From contig NZ_MUBJ01000013.1 of the NCBI RefSeq assembly GCF_002127535.1, forward strand, positions 62,001 through 126,000: DNA of 64,000 nt. The letters run 5' to 3'. The position numbers and the translations under genes were made by a program. This DNA comes from Xenorhabdus vietnamensis (GTDB lineage Bacteria > Pseudomonadota > Gammaproteobacteria > Enterobacterales > Enterobacteriaceae). The notes under the pieces are model-generated. The model saw only the letters and a program-made list of their open reading frames with translations, searched no databases and had not been told where the DNA came from. The first letter of the stretch is position 1; each line of letters opens with the position of its first letter. This document shows, piece after piece, positions 30,286 through 40,800 of this stretch.

Positions 30286-31812
30286 ATGGTAATGAATAGA
30301 AGATATTTTATCTCTACTGCTGCAACCCTCGCAGGGGCAGGAGTATTGTCATCCATACTTCCCACTACATCTCTGCTCGCCCAGACCTTAACTGCGGCCA
30401 ATATTGACCAAATCCGACCGAGGCTGTTGCAGGATGCACAATACAGAACCAGCCGGTTGGGGTTAGATCCGCGCATCTGGAATTGGCATAGAGACGTGGC
30501 TGCCAATGCCATGCCAGCCAACTACTATGAGGCCTCCCTGGCTGATTTGCCGGCTTTTGGTGGTTTTTCTCGAGAGCAGTTTTGTGAGGTTGTCGTCATT
30601 GGCGGCGGGTTGCTGGGGGCTTCCACTGCGCTGCACCTTGCTGAAGCGGGCGTGGATGTAATTCTGGTTGAAAAAGATAATATTGGTTCGGGAGCTTCTG
30701 GCCGTAATGGGGGGCAGATGACCCCCGGAATTGCCCGCTGGGAAGCTGAAACCATACTGGAAAAATTTTCACTCGATGAGGCCAAACGTTTATGGCGTTT
30801 TGCATCGATTGAAGCAATGGATCTTGTGGATGAACTCCGCGAGCGTTACGGTTTTGAATGTGACCGCAAATATGGACATATTACGGCAGCGATACACCCA
30901 GGTCATATGGGATCATTGGTGGCTAATGCCGATGCCCGGTGCCAGCTGGGAGATACAGCGGTGAAGGTGATTGGGCCGCACGAATTGCAGGAAGAGTATG
31001 TGCACTCGAGTATCTATCATGGTGCCAATATCGACAGCATCGGTGGACAGGTTCAGCCTCTAGCGCTGCTGCGAGGCCTGATTTATGGCTTTGCCAGACT
31101 GGGGGGGCGAGTTTACGACAGCACGAAAGTGCAGGGTATCAGGCAGGATGCCAGCAGCACAGTCATAGAAACTGAGCGGGGAATTATCAGGGCAAGTAAA
31201 GCCGTGGTACTGGGGGTGCATAGCTCCTCCAATGAGTTTATCTCCGGCCCTTCCACTACAATACCTTTTTTCACCTATGTGGCGGTCACTCCGCCGTTGC
31301 CGGTGGATATAAAAGAGCTGATCCCGTCAGATCTTCCAGTCTACGATACACAGTTACAGATAGACTATTATCGTGCGGTGCGTGACAACCGCTTGTTGTT
31401 CGGTGGACAGGGTACCGGCAACTCCTGGTCACCACGTGATGTGAACAATTATTTGCTTGAGCGTATCAGAACCGTATTCCCGTATCTGGAAAAACCCGAG
31501 CTGGAATACTCCTGGGGCGGGATCAGCGATTTAACCCTGAATGGAGCCACTGATGCCCGCAAAAGCGGTGACAGTGTCCCTGTGTATATGGTACATGGCT
31601 GGAGCGGTCATGGCGTGGCGCAGACAGTGCGCATTGGCAAAGCCATCAGCGACGATCTTACTGGCCGCAATCACGATTTTGCCATGCTTACCCGCATCGA
31701 CCACTCGAGTATTCCGCTGGGCTCCTATCTCTCTCCGGTGGTTATCCCATTGATTAAAGGCGCACTGGGAGTGATAAACACACTTAATCCAGCAGAGATG
31801 ATTTCGTTCTGA
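30286..31812 (+). CDS. Tat-exported FAD-dependent amine oxidoreductase (PuuB-like)
   Basis: A 508-residue FAD oxidoreductase of the DAO superfamily. A twin-arginine leader (NRRYFISTAATLAGAG, cleavage near residue 33) is followed by the dinucleotide-binding VVIGGGLLGASTALHLAEAG (about 101-120) and EKDNIGSGASGRNGGQMTPG. A C-terminal block, WGGISDLTLNGATDA and VHGWSGHGVAQTVRIGKAI, completes FAD binding. The fold and the GSGASGRNGG motif resemble gamma-glutamylputrescine oxidoreductase PuuB, which is cytoplasmic in E. coli. Here the leader predicts a periplasmic flavoenzyme. With the aldehyde dehydrogenase and GABA aminotransferase of the same group it would make an amine-to-acid pathway. The substrate is inferred. 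Confidence 0.85.
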   Translation: MVMNRRYFISTAATLAGAGVLSSILPTTSLLAQTLTAANIDQIRPRLLQDAQYRTSRLGLDPRIWNWHRDVAANAMPANYYEASLADLPAFGGFSREQFCEVVVIGGGLLGASTALHLAEAGVDVILVEKDNIGSGASGRNGGQMTPGIARWEAETILEKFSLDEAKRLWRFASIEAMDLVDELRERYGFECDRKYGHITAAIHPGHMGSLVANADARCQLGDTAVKVIGPHELQEEYVHSSIYHGANIDSIGGQVQPLALLRGLIYGFARLGGRVYDSTKVQGIRQDASSTVIETERGIIRASKAVVLGVHSSSNEFISGPSTTIPFFTYVAVTPPLPVDIKELIPSDLPVYDTQLQIDYYRAVRDNRLLFGGQGTGNSWSPRDVNNYLLERIRTVFPYLEKPELEYSWGGISDLTLNGATDARKSGDSVPVYMVHGWSGHGVAQTVRIGKAISDDLTGRNHDFAMLTRIDHSSIPLGSYLSPVVIPLIKGALGVINTLNPAEMISF

Positions 31813-31843
31813 AAGGCAGGTTCTATTAACCGAAAAGTCGCTA

Positions 31844-32020
31844 TTATGTATTCTTTACTACACGGCATTTCACACTGATAGCAGCACGTTCACTGCCCGG
31901 TACAACCGGGCTTAAGGTCACGTAAGCATAGAAGAACCAGCGGTGTTTGTGCAGTATTAAGGCTAATTCCCATGACTCGTTGTGCTGTCGCTCGATATTC
32001 CATTCCAAATTTATCGTTTT
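31844..32020 (-). pseudogene. C-terminal gene remnant of unknown family
   Basis: On the minus strand a 58-codon frame reads SWELALILHKHRWFFYAYV and then TLSPVVPGSERAAISVKC before its stop. It begins directly after an in-frame stop and has no start or ribosome-binding site. The composition is protein-like, so it is probably the tail of a lost gene. I do not recognise the family. Confidence 0.35.
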
Positions 32021-32023
32021 TTA

Positions 32024-32638
32024 TCAATTGGCGATAGGAATTACCCCTAAAGAAACACCCAATCCCATTAAAATGATGCCAATGATACGATTGAGTATGG
32101 TTTGTTTTTCTAACATTGTGGCTCTGAGTTTATGGTGAGAGAAGAAAACTGCAACTCCCATAAACCAGATAAGGTGCATAAGGGACATAAAAATTCCATA
32201 ACCAATTTGTAACCTAATATCAGTCGATGGTGAAATAATTTGAGTAAATGTACTAACAACAAAAAGTGTTGATTTGGGATTTAATACATTAGTTAGAAAG
32301 CCCATTCGAAAAGAAATTAGTGGGGTATTTTTGCTTGAGTTAATATCAACATTCATTTCCATTTTTGATGTCATCGTTTTGTAGCCGATGTAGAGCAGAT
32401 AAGCCGCTCCTGCAATTTTTATAGCAAGCAATATATTGGGGGAATGAGCGATCAAAATACCGATCCCAAGAATGGTATAAGCAGCATGAACCAATATACC
32501 TGATGCGATCCCAAAAGCTGCAACTATGCCTGCTCGTCGACCATAAAGATAACTTGTGCGGGTAATCATCACAAAATCAGCCCCCGGACTGATAACAGCA
32601 AGAATGGTAATAATGGCTACTGCAATTAACTCTGTCAT
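32024..32638 (-). CDS. LysE/RhtB-family amino acid exporter
   Basis: A 204-residue inner-membrane protein with six hydrophobic segments and the family signature near the start, SPGADFVMITRTSYLYGRRAG (shown in part). Members export lysine, threonine, homoserine or related amino acids. GFLTNVLNPKSTLFV near the middle is also typical. It is divergent from a LysR gene with 140 bases between the starts, the usual arrangement for regulator-controlled exporters. Confidence 0.9.
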   Translation of the reverse strand: MTELIAVAIITILAVISPGADFVMITRTSYLYGRRAGIVAAFGIASGILVHAAYTILGIGILIAHSPNILLAIKIAGAAYLLYIGYKTMTSKMEMNVDINSSKNTPLISFRMGFLTNVLNPKSTLFVVSTFTQIISPSTDIRLQIGYGIFMSLMHLIWFMGVAVFFSHHKLRATMLEKQTILNRIIGIILMGLGVSLGVIPIAN

Positions 32639-32778
32639 TATGTCCTCTAGTCATAATCTGTCATATTTCAATAAGTTATTCTCTTGATTTTTTTGACTAA
32701 AGAATAACGATTAATTTACGCTAGAATGATTGAGAAAAAATCAACGATTATGTTCAAAATTCTTTATAAGAGACTGTA

Positions 32779-33678
32779 ATGAAAAATCTTCCTTCATTAA
32801 ATGCACTTCGGGTATTTGAATCCGCCGCCCGTTACCAAAGTTTAGTCAAAGCATCGGAAGAATTATTTGTGACACAGGGAGCGGTGAGTCGGCAGATCAG
32901 ACAATTAGAAGCTACTTTGGGAGTTATATTATTTGAACGAAGGAATAGGGGGATCTTTTTGACATCCGCAGGTGAGAAACTTAAACAGGCCTGCCAGCAA
33001 GCATTTGGGTTACTAACATTGACAATTGATGAACTTCAGCAAACTTCGCAATTAACACCCTTGGTTGTTTCATGTGAACCCACAATTATGATGAAGTGGC
33101 TTATACCTAAGTTAATGATATTTAAAACGGAACATCCTGATATAGAAATTCATTTAGTCTCCGGTGGGGGTCATATTGATTTCTCACGCAGTTCAGTGAA
33201 CCTAGCCATTCGCCGCAATGACTTCTTCTGGAATAAGCGCTACATTGCCGAACAGTTGGGAAGGGAATGGATAGGCCCGATTTGTTTACCTAAAGCCGAA
33301 GAGCATGTTATTACACATCAGCCAATTACCTTATTGCATACACATACTCGCCCTGAAGCGTGGAATGATTGGATGTCAGGCGTTAAACAAATCATCCATA
33401 AACAGCATGAGCACTGGTTTGAACATTTTTATATTTTATTGGAAGCAGTGATGGCTGGACATGGCATTGGGATAAGTTCCATATATATGATTGAACAAGA
33501 ATTGAGTGATAAGAGAATAAATGCACCTTACGGCTTCATTCCAGATGGCTCTGCTTATTATTTGATATCACCTGAAATTTTCAAAGCCGATACACCGCAA
33601 ACTCTCTTTCTTGAATGGCTGAAAAAAGCATTCCATGAAACCCATACTCGACTGACTGATTTTTGCCATCAGTCATGA
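32779..33678 (+). CDS. LysR-family transcription regulator (GcvA-like)
   Basis: A 299-residue regulator with an N-terminal winged helix (LPSLNALRVFESAARYQS, then ASEELFVTQGAVSRQIRQLE) and a periplasmic-binding-protein-like effector domain from about 90. The N-terminal block resembles GcvA. It is divergent from the LysE exporter, which it probably controls in response to an exported amino acid. No clear T-N11-A box was isolated in the AT-rich gap. Confidence 0.9.
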   Translation: MKNLPSLNALRVFESAARYQSLVKASEELFVTQGAVSRQIRQLEATLGVILFERRNRGIFLTSAGEKLKQACQQAFGLLTLTIDELQQTSQLTPLVVSCEPTIMMKWLIPKLMIFKTEHPDIEIHLVSGGGHIDFSRSSVNLAIRRNDFFWNKRYIAEQLGREWIGPICLPKAEEHVITHQPITLLHTHTRPEAWNDWMSGVKQIIHKQHEHWFEHFYILLEAVMAGHGIGISSIYMIEQELSDKRINAPYGFIPDGSAYYLISPEIFKADTPQTLFLEWLKKAFHETHTRLTDFCHQS

Positions 33679-33695
33679 TCATCACTTTATTTTAA

Positions 33696-34499
33696 TTACT
33701 GATAGTGACGCCAACCAAGTGACAACGTCACTAAAAAATCTTTCAATGAAAGCACAATTGCCACGATAAAGCAGCTTCCCAATATCATCATCGTGGCTGT
33801 AGTACCATATTGTGTCAGCAGCATAGTAGCTAAATTCCCTTGGAATACCCACTGAAATATTGCCGTTTGGTGAACGGTTTTTAGGGTATTAACATTTCGG
33901 GTATTAATCTGGTTTGGAATGTATTTTTTACTTAAAACATTTTTGCTTAAAACATAAAGTAAAAAACATCCTGTTGCGCTCACTAAAAATGGCACCTGCC
34001 AATAAAATAACTCCGTTGAAACGCCAGCAAATACCGGGCCACCTGCAATGCCAGCGGTCATACCAAACATGACGATTCCCATTGCAGGTGCTTGTTTATG
34101 AGATGGAAAAATTTCTGCAACCAGCGCAAAAATGGTTGGAATCAAAGCGGCAGAAGCAATGCCACCAAAAATGCGCAATCCGACTGCAATCTCCAAATTG
34201 GGAGCTATCGCCAACGCCAATCCATCAAGGAAAAGAAACAGCAAAGATATCTGCAATAATTTACGCCGGTTGATCCGATCTGATAACCAACCAAAAATCG
34301 GTGCTGCACATGCACATGCACATGCATAGGCGATGGCGTAGCCAGATACTAGCCAAGCTGCTTTGTCTGTTGTTGTTTTAAATGCATCAGCCAATGGTTT
34401 GAGCATAGGTGATAACATAAATTCTGTTGCACCGACGAAAAATACAGAGAGTGAAAAAATAAGCAAAATAGGGTTGATAGAAATAGTACGTGGCGTCAT
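33696..34499 (-). pseudogene. MFS transporter with an internal deletion
   Basis: An uninterrupted 267-codon frame for a major facilitator protein. The first half is normal: FVGATEFMLSPMLKPLADAF, AAPIFGWLSDRINRRKLLQ (loop 2-3 motif) and about six membrane helices to residue 185. The rest (TVHQTAIFQWVFQGNLAT to the end) looks like only the last helix pair. Family members have 380-400 residues, so about 120 residues, helices 7-11, seem to be missing. It may therefore be non-functional although no stop interrupts it. It carries a hexamer repeat in helix 2. Confidence 0.65.
34305..34326. repeat. Short hexanucleotide tandem repeat inside the MFS gene
   Basis: TGCACA repeats 3.7 times without a mismatch. 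On the coding strand it gives alternating Ala-Cys (ACACACA) in the second membrane helix. Because the unit is six bases, copy changes would alter helix length without shifting frame. Confidence 0.75.
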
Positions 34500-34635
34500 A
34501 TATTAGCCTCCTTAAGTGAAAATAGGATTGATAGAAACAGAATTCAGAGTTAACTGATGAAAAATGATGGGATGATGGTATAAAGAAAGAGCAAGAGAGT
34601 GGAGAGGGTGAAAATGATACTAAGGTTTATCTGAC

Positions 34636-35376
34636 ATGACAATTGATCGACTCTATCAAGATAGCACATTAGCTCAGTTTTATGATTTCGATAACGAATG
34701 GACGGCAGATTATGATTATTAACTCGCCAAAAATGCACATGCTATTTTAGATCTTGGCTGTGGTACGGGAATGCTTACCAATAAAATTGCGCAAATTTAT
34801 CCCGATAAGGTGATATTTGGCAGTGATATTGCTGCTCCTATGTTGGATATTGCCAAATCCAAACCAGCAGGTTCAAAAATTACCTGGATACAATCGGATG
34901 CCAGACAATTGGTATTATCACGCAGATTCAACCTAATCATTTTATCTGGTCATGCCTTTCAAGTATTTTTAACTCATCAAGATCGAGTTGAGGCACTTAA
35001 GCGTATTTATGAACATTTGGAAAACGACGGGAAATGCATCTTTGATAGCCGTAATCCTATAGCAAAGGAATGGCTGACCTGGACAGAAAAGGATTCTATG
35101 CGTCAATTTTTCCATCCAATGTTAGGGCCTGTTTTGGCGTGGAATGATTTTCGCACTCACAATGATATCGTTACTTACGGTACTTATTACCGAGTTTTAA
35201 ACGATAAACAGGAATATCAGGCATTTTCAAACATTGCATTTGCTAGCTTTACCGACATTCAGCAAGCGCTCACAGAAGCAAATCTAATCGCGGTAGATGT
35301 ATTAGGTAACTGGCAAGGGGATGTTTATCATGAAAAGGTAGAAGAAATGATTTTTATTGTCAGAAAAAATAAATGA
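34636..35376 (+). pseudogene. Class I SAM-dependent methyltransferase broken by a stop codon
   Basis: The frame opens at ATG 34636 (DRLYQDSTLAQFYDFDNEW) and is interrupted by TAA at 34720-34722, codon 29. It then continues in the same frame for 217 codons through the SAM-binding motif ILDLGCGTG, the acidic loop FGSDIAAPMLDIAKSK and the end at 35376. Apart from this single nonsense codon the protein looks whole (about 246 residues). Restarting at ATG 34771 would lose the SAM motif. The substrate is unknown. A sequencing error is the main alternative. Confidence 0.75.
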
Positions 35377-35436
35377 AATGGCTCGTGAGGCTCTCGCTAG
35401 TAACATGCAAGGGTTGTAGCAATACAGCACGTTTAT

Positions 35437-35793
35437 TCAGTCATAAAGCCAATAGCCTACTTTTGCCGAGTTAACCAACATGGCCATCGTGAGTGGTAAC
35501 GGTTCAATGTATTTAACCCTATTTTCTTTTTTTCTTAAAAAATTCAATGGGATTAAAACTTCTTCATTCGGCCAATATTTGCGAAATGTAAAATTACGTT
35601 GCTCGACGTTAAATTTTTCAAAGTATTCAGCGAGGATATCTTCTGCATCTTCACACGACCACGGATACTTCCCGGTCGAAAGACTCGTTTCAAGGGTAAG
35701 TTTGGGCTTTTTGAAACACAGAAAAATTGGCACATTGTGATTTGCCTCATACCATGCAAACACTTCGCTCTCTATGTTTGTCCGGTCTACCAT
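35437..35793 (-). CDS. DUF1493 family protein
   Basis: A 118-residue cytoplasmic protein of the DUF1493 family, common in Enterobacterales and found as orphan acyl-carrier-gene neighbours or solitary genes. Typical are the STGKYPWSCEDAEDILAEYF stretch (shown in part) and the downstream FEKFNVEQRNFTFRKYWPNE region. Function is unknown. AAGGA precedes the ATG. Confidence 0.75.
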   Translation of the reverse strand: MVDRTNIESEVFAWYEANHNVPIFLCFKKPKLTLETSLSTGKYPWSCEDAEDILAEYFEKFNVEQRNFTFRKYWPNEEVLIPLNFLRKKENRVKYIEPLPLTMAMLVNSAKVGYWLYD

Positions 35794-36065
35794 AAGCGAT
35801 CCTTTCAGTTGGCAATAGTGTTATATTTCTTGACTGCCTTATAAGTAAAACGATATCCATGTCTTACTCCTTTTTGTGAAAAAGAACAAATTATAATCAC
35901 GTAAAGAAGGTTGCCAGAACAGATTTGTTTGAAGAATGAATCTCGTTTTCGTCCGGTTGAGCTTTAGACTTCTTTACAGGGCTATTAGGGAATATTGGTT
36001 AGGTTAGTTCGGCACAGATACGGGGCACAATCCCCTTGAGAATGGGCATATACTATAAAAAGGAA

Positions 36066-36097
36066 AACTCACTACCAGCGTTTGCCAGCAGTGAGTT
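36066..36097 (-). terminator. Terminator of the trypsin-like protease gene
   Basis: Arms AACTCACT and AGTGAGTT enclose a 16-base loop that contains CAGCGTTTGCCAGC. On the minus strand a short U-rich stretch follows. Almost the same sequence terminates the next gene upstream (37779-37810). Confidence 0.7.
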
Positions 36098-36134
36098 CTT
36101 TTACCTCTCTAACAGTACTTATATTTAATAGTGC

Positions 36135-37652
36135 TTACTTAGCAGTACTTGCTTCAATATCAAGTACATTTATTGGGCCAGCATTTCGTGCGATATCTTC
36201 ACCATACGCGCAAACACGCCATGGAGCTTCAGATTTTTTCAGTACGATTGGCATCCAGAATGGTTTGTAATCTGTTTTATCGTCGCAATTAGTTGTCGCT
36301 TTAGGGCCATATTTCACATGAACACTTGCGATTTCATAGGCACTACTTTCAGTAGTCACAAACCAGCTATCACTCTCATGGCCTTTCACATTTAAAATAG
36401 GTTTAATTGATGGTGGTGTATTATCAATTTCCCGTAGCATGACTGAGGCATCTTTTGTATTTTGCCATTGACCATCGTTATTCTGATGAATAACACAGAG
36501 TTTATAGATCCCATCTTGCTTAGGAACCAACATGTTTTCTAGTGGGCTTTGACTTGCAAGAACAGAAGCACTGTATCCCGCTTCATCAGCACAATTTACA
36601 CTATTGATTAAACCTGTTTTATAACGAATGTTCTTAACATTAGCTCCTTCCTTGACAACGATGTCCCATTTTGCTTTCTCGCCATCAGTAGGATTAACGC
36701 TTTGAGTTATCCAAGATGACCAAAACTCTCTTCTTTCCAGAACATTACCACTGTTATTTTCAAGTTTAGACAGGTCTAGCTTGTTATCCTTTGTCAATGC
36801 ATTAGCAATGCTATCAACAGGGATGAAATAGCTAGCGCCTTCTGTCGGAACACCTTTATTGTTTTCGATGGTACAAGGTCTGCCAAATCCACAGCCGGTC
36901 ATTCCTGGTGTTGTTGTTGTATTCATTACACCAATCACTTCTGTTTTGTCTTTCTCAAAAACAGGAGAACCTGACGTTCCACCAACGACACCAGCGCAGT
37001 TAGTAGAGAAAACCGGTGACCAAATCCACGGGGAGTTACCTTCATACAATAATGGGGATGTTCCAGTAATGTTACATTCAGATTTTCTGAGATAAGCATA
37101 ATTGTAATCAACGTTATTAACAGGAATATGAGTCAATACAATAGGTTGATGTTTCATTTTAAGGTTTTTCTTCAGCTTCAAAGGATGATAGCTTTTTTTC
37201 GCTAAGTCACCATAAGTTGCGTCCAATTGTAAAACCGCGATATCTTCGTATTTCATCGTTGAATATAAAATACGCTTAATTTTTATTGGTGATAATTCAT
37301 CTTTCTTATCAATGAAGTAATCCGGGGTATATTGCCAAAACCCAGGTGCTGGCTGATCAACAATTACATCATTTGTACCCACATTACTATTTACACAATG
37401 TCCGGCGGTGAGTATCAGTGCTGGTGTATCCTTGTTCGGTGTATTTTCACCAGAAATCAGGGTTGCTGTACAATGTGAGTCACCATTTAATTTACCAACG
37501 ATTCTGTATTTTTCAGCATCAGGATCGGTTGATTTCATTAATGGAGCACCATTATCATTTGTTGTCGACAAAGTTGCAGCATTTAAGGCCAAAGCACTTG
37601 AACTTGCAGAAATAGAGAACAAACTAATTAATAAAATTTTACGATAAGTCAC
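36135..37652 (-). CDS. Secreted trypsin-like (S1) serine protease
   Basis: A 505-residue exported protease. The signal peptide (1-22) ends in SSSALA. The chymotrypsin-fold domain (about 45-290) has all three catalytic residues: His85 in LTAGHC, Asp137 in YEDIAVL and Ser229 in GGTSGSP. Six or more cysteines suggest disulphides and an extracytoplasmic location. The C-terminal 200 residues, with DNTPPSIKPIL and paired cysteines, look like one or two beta-sandwich modules, perhaps for binding. No prodomain is obvious. It lies just downstream of the autotransporter protease gene on the same strand and shares its terminator sequence. A role as toxin or nutrient-releasing protease in the host is inferred. 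Confidence 0.88.
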   Translation of the reverse strand: MTYRKILLISLFSISASSSALALNAATLSTTNDNGAPLMKSTDPDAEKYRIVGKLNGDSHCTATLISGENTPNKDTPALILTAGHCVNSNVGTNDVIVDQPAPGFWQYTPDYFIDKKDELSPIKIKRILYSTMKYEDIAVLQLDATYGDLAKKSYHPLKLKKNLKMKHQPIVLTHIPVNNVDYNYAYLRKSECNITGTSPLLYEGNSPWIWSPVFSTNCAGVVGGTSGSPVFEKDKTEVIGVMNTTTTPGMTGCGFGRPCTIENNKGVPTEGASYFIPVDSIANALTKDNKLDLSKLENNSGNVLERREFWSSWITQSVNPTDGEKAKWDIVVKEGANVKNIRYKTGLINSVNCADEAGYSASVLASQSPLENMLVPKQDGIYKLCVIHQNNDGQWQNTKDASVMLREIDNTPPSIKPILNVKGHESDSWFVTTESSAYEIASVHVKYGPKATTNCDDKTDYKPFWMPIVLKKSEAPWRVCAYGEDIARNAGPINVLDIEASTAK

Positions 37653-37778
37653 AATTTTCCTCCTTTGGATACGTTTGATGACTTAAATTCATTATCCAAT
37701 TTAATCATTGTTCAATACTACCGGAGTGATTTGTATTAAAACGGATACAAATGTCCCAAACAAAATGCCAAAAAGAAA

Positions 37779-37810
37779 AACTCACTGCCAGCCTTTGCCA
37801 GCAGTGAGTT
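37779..37810 (-). terminator. Terminator of the autotransporter gene
   Basis: A 10-base perfect stem AACTCACTGC / GCAGTGAGTT with a 12-base loop, followed on the minus strand by U-rich sequence. It is near-identical to the hairpin at 36066-36097. Confidence 0.8.
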
Positions 37811-37848
37811 TTGTTATTGAGGATAAGATAATAAGCGATTTTTACTGA

Positions 37849-40800
37849 TTAGAACTTCCAATTGGCATTCAGGAACACGCCGTTATCCTTATGGCTGCCT
37901 GATAAAACGCCGTTATATCCCAGTGACAAGCTGGTGTTCTCATTGATGCCCAATGTCGTACCGGCTTTAATGACGGCTGCATCGCGCGCGGCTGAAACAC
38001 TGTTAAGTGTGAATGTTTCATTGCTATTGCTAAAGCGCAATTGAGTATCACGATCGACATTACCAAACTGGTGTTGCCAACCCAATTCACCATATACGTT
38101 TACAGTCAGTTCATTTTCAGTCTGCCATTGCTGGTTAGCACGTAAACCTAATGTAGAGAGAGTGGCATTTTTCGATTGTTTTGTACCGCTTAATGCCGCG
38201 GCACCACCATGTTCATTAAAGCCATCATGACGGAAATTAACATGAGACAGATTGACGAATGGCTCCAGATTCATCCAAGAGGTATTCATGCCATAAGCAG
38301 CTTCAGTAAACAATTGTCCTGTTTGTGCACCATATTTGGCATTCAAATTGTCTGATTGGCTACCAAACGCAACTGAGCGTTTAGTATCAAAACGGTGCCA
38401 ACTGTAGGCCGCACCGGCACGTAACGCGAATGCATCCATTTGTTTGCTACCATATAACGCCAAGTGGAAATTGTTACTCCGCGCTGAAGTGTCATATCCC
38501 CCATTTAAAGAAGAGCGGATATATCCGGTTGCAACTCCCAACCGCCAGTCATTGCCCAAGTCCTTATCTGCACCCAGCAACACACCGTAGTTGGATACTC
38601 GATAACCATTGGCTTCATTGTTATCTTCAGCACGTTGCCAGTTACCAATGATTTGAGCCCACGCTCCGTTTTTATCTGCTTTGATATCCTGTCCGACAGT
38701 GCCGCCATCAGCCTGACGCAAACGGGTATTCAATGCATCGCGCAGATAACGGCTATTATCGATATGCGCCGCAGCAACATCACCATGGATCTGTCCGGTA
38801 GCAAGTTGCTGGAATGCTTTATGGGCTTGTGCCTTTGTATCAGACATCAAAATACTCTCATACACCGGATTGCCCAGATTCAGTTTATCGGCTGCATTCG
38901 CAACAGCACGTTCGTTAGCGGTCATTCCCAAACTGGTGAATGTGGTGTTATTGCGTTTTATATCTAACATCACATTATTCTTGAGGTAGCTCAGTTCGGT
39001 TCCAACGAACAAATAGTTCGGCACTACGGTAGCAAATTGACCGTTGATACCCTGATTTGCTTGCAGGATATTGTATTGCTGACCCAGTAAGCTGCGAACT
39101 TCTTGCTTCGATAGCAAGTTGCTGCTGTTTTCCAGCGTGACTTGCACTTCACCGCCTTTCAGTATTGCCGTTCCATTGCTGGTAATACGATCGCCATGAT
39201 TCGGATTATTTGGTGTGACTTCGACCAGATAACGTGAACCCGGTTGGAAGGTCACATTGCGATCAACGTTCAATATTCCACTTAGGCTGGAGCTAACATT
39301 GGAACCATCAACAAACAGTAAATCACCTGGTGCAATATTGGCACCGGCGTTTGCCATAATTGAACCGACAGAACCAACACCACCAAGGGTTGAACCATCT
39401 TTTACTGTTACATCTGAAGTGATGGAGCCACTAACCTGCAAACGGCCTTTTTCCACTAACGTTGGCCCTTTATAGGTACTATTTTTACCAGCAAGTTCGA
39501 GTATACCGTTGCCGATTTTAGTCAACCCACCATGACCAGAGATATCGTTGCTCCAGCGGTCATAAGCACATTCATGACTATCACAAACGCGTTCTACTGT
39601 CGTACCTTGCTCAACTACGCCACCGATCCCCGGAATATTGGCGATAAATTGAGTTTCCGTATAGGAGCCGGGAATATAATACTTCTTGAGAATATCCTTT
39701 TCGGTGATAAACATTTTAGGACCATCAATGGCATCTTTCAGGTTCAGCATACCCCAACCATACAAATCATCCATGCCGGGGTCACCCAAATCGGTAGCCG
39801 TGGTTTTGAGGACATCTGAAATTTGTCCGGTAGTCATGTAAGGGAAGCGTTGCATCAAGACAGCAGCAGCTCCCGCGACATGTGGAGAGGCCATTGATGT
39901 CCCTGTGTAGGCATCATAGGTGGGGCTTATCTCCAGCTCACCCTTTTCGAAAGCCTCTTCATCAATGTTTCCGTTAACTTTAGAGACAAAACTTCCTGTA
40001 CTGCTGTAAATTTTTGTGCCTGGTGCGGCTAAGCAGTAGCTGGCGGTATAACCACAACTCGTTGATGATAAATTAACTTTATTTTCTATGGTCAGGTTGG
40101 CAACGCTAAGATAGTTTTTCAACGCGTCCGGGAAAAAATAGGGCATACCTGCATGCATCCAAGTAACGTTATAGTTATTGGCATTTCCCGCCGCAAAAAC
40201 AACTAATTTTCCTTGACGTGCCGCACGTAATAAACCAGCGCTTCTGGTTGTATAATCATCAGATTCTGGGATTGGAGAACGGCTTAACCGATCCAAGTCA
40301 TCTTTAATCGGATTAACATAATCAATCACATCTTGCAGTGTAACTTTGTAATACTTGACCGTGCCATCTGGCCATCGTTTAGGTTTACCGTTTGAATCGA
40401 TTTCATAGCGAGGACGAACCCCCCAGCTATTATTGATAACGCGTGCATTGCTTTGGATCATGGCTTCTGTGCGGTTATATGGGTTTTGTAAATATTTTCC
40501 AGTGATCAAGCCCGCATCAAATGCAACGCCGTGCATTTCTTTACCATCTCGGTTTGCTGCAATAATTCCAGAAACATGGTTACCATGAGCACCGAAATCG
40601 ATAATCCCTGTGTAGGGGTTTTCATCATAATTCCAAGGATCATCAGGGCTCAGTATTTTCAGCTTGCCTGCAAATTCTGGATGTTGAGTAACTGCCTCAT
40701 CCAGAACACCAACATTAATGCCTTTCCCCGTATAACCACGGGCATAAGCATAATGAGCACCAATAGCAGCCAATCCCCATTGATGATTAAATTCTTCTGA

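Noticed and set aside
31895-31911. Hairpin GCCCGG-TACAA-CCGGGC as terminator of the FAD oxidase gene
   Set aside because: The stem is only six bases, no U-tract follows, and it lies inside a remnant reading frame on the other strand.
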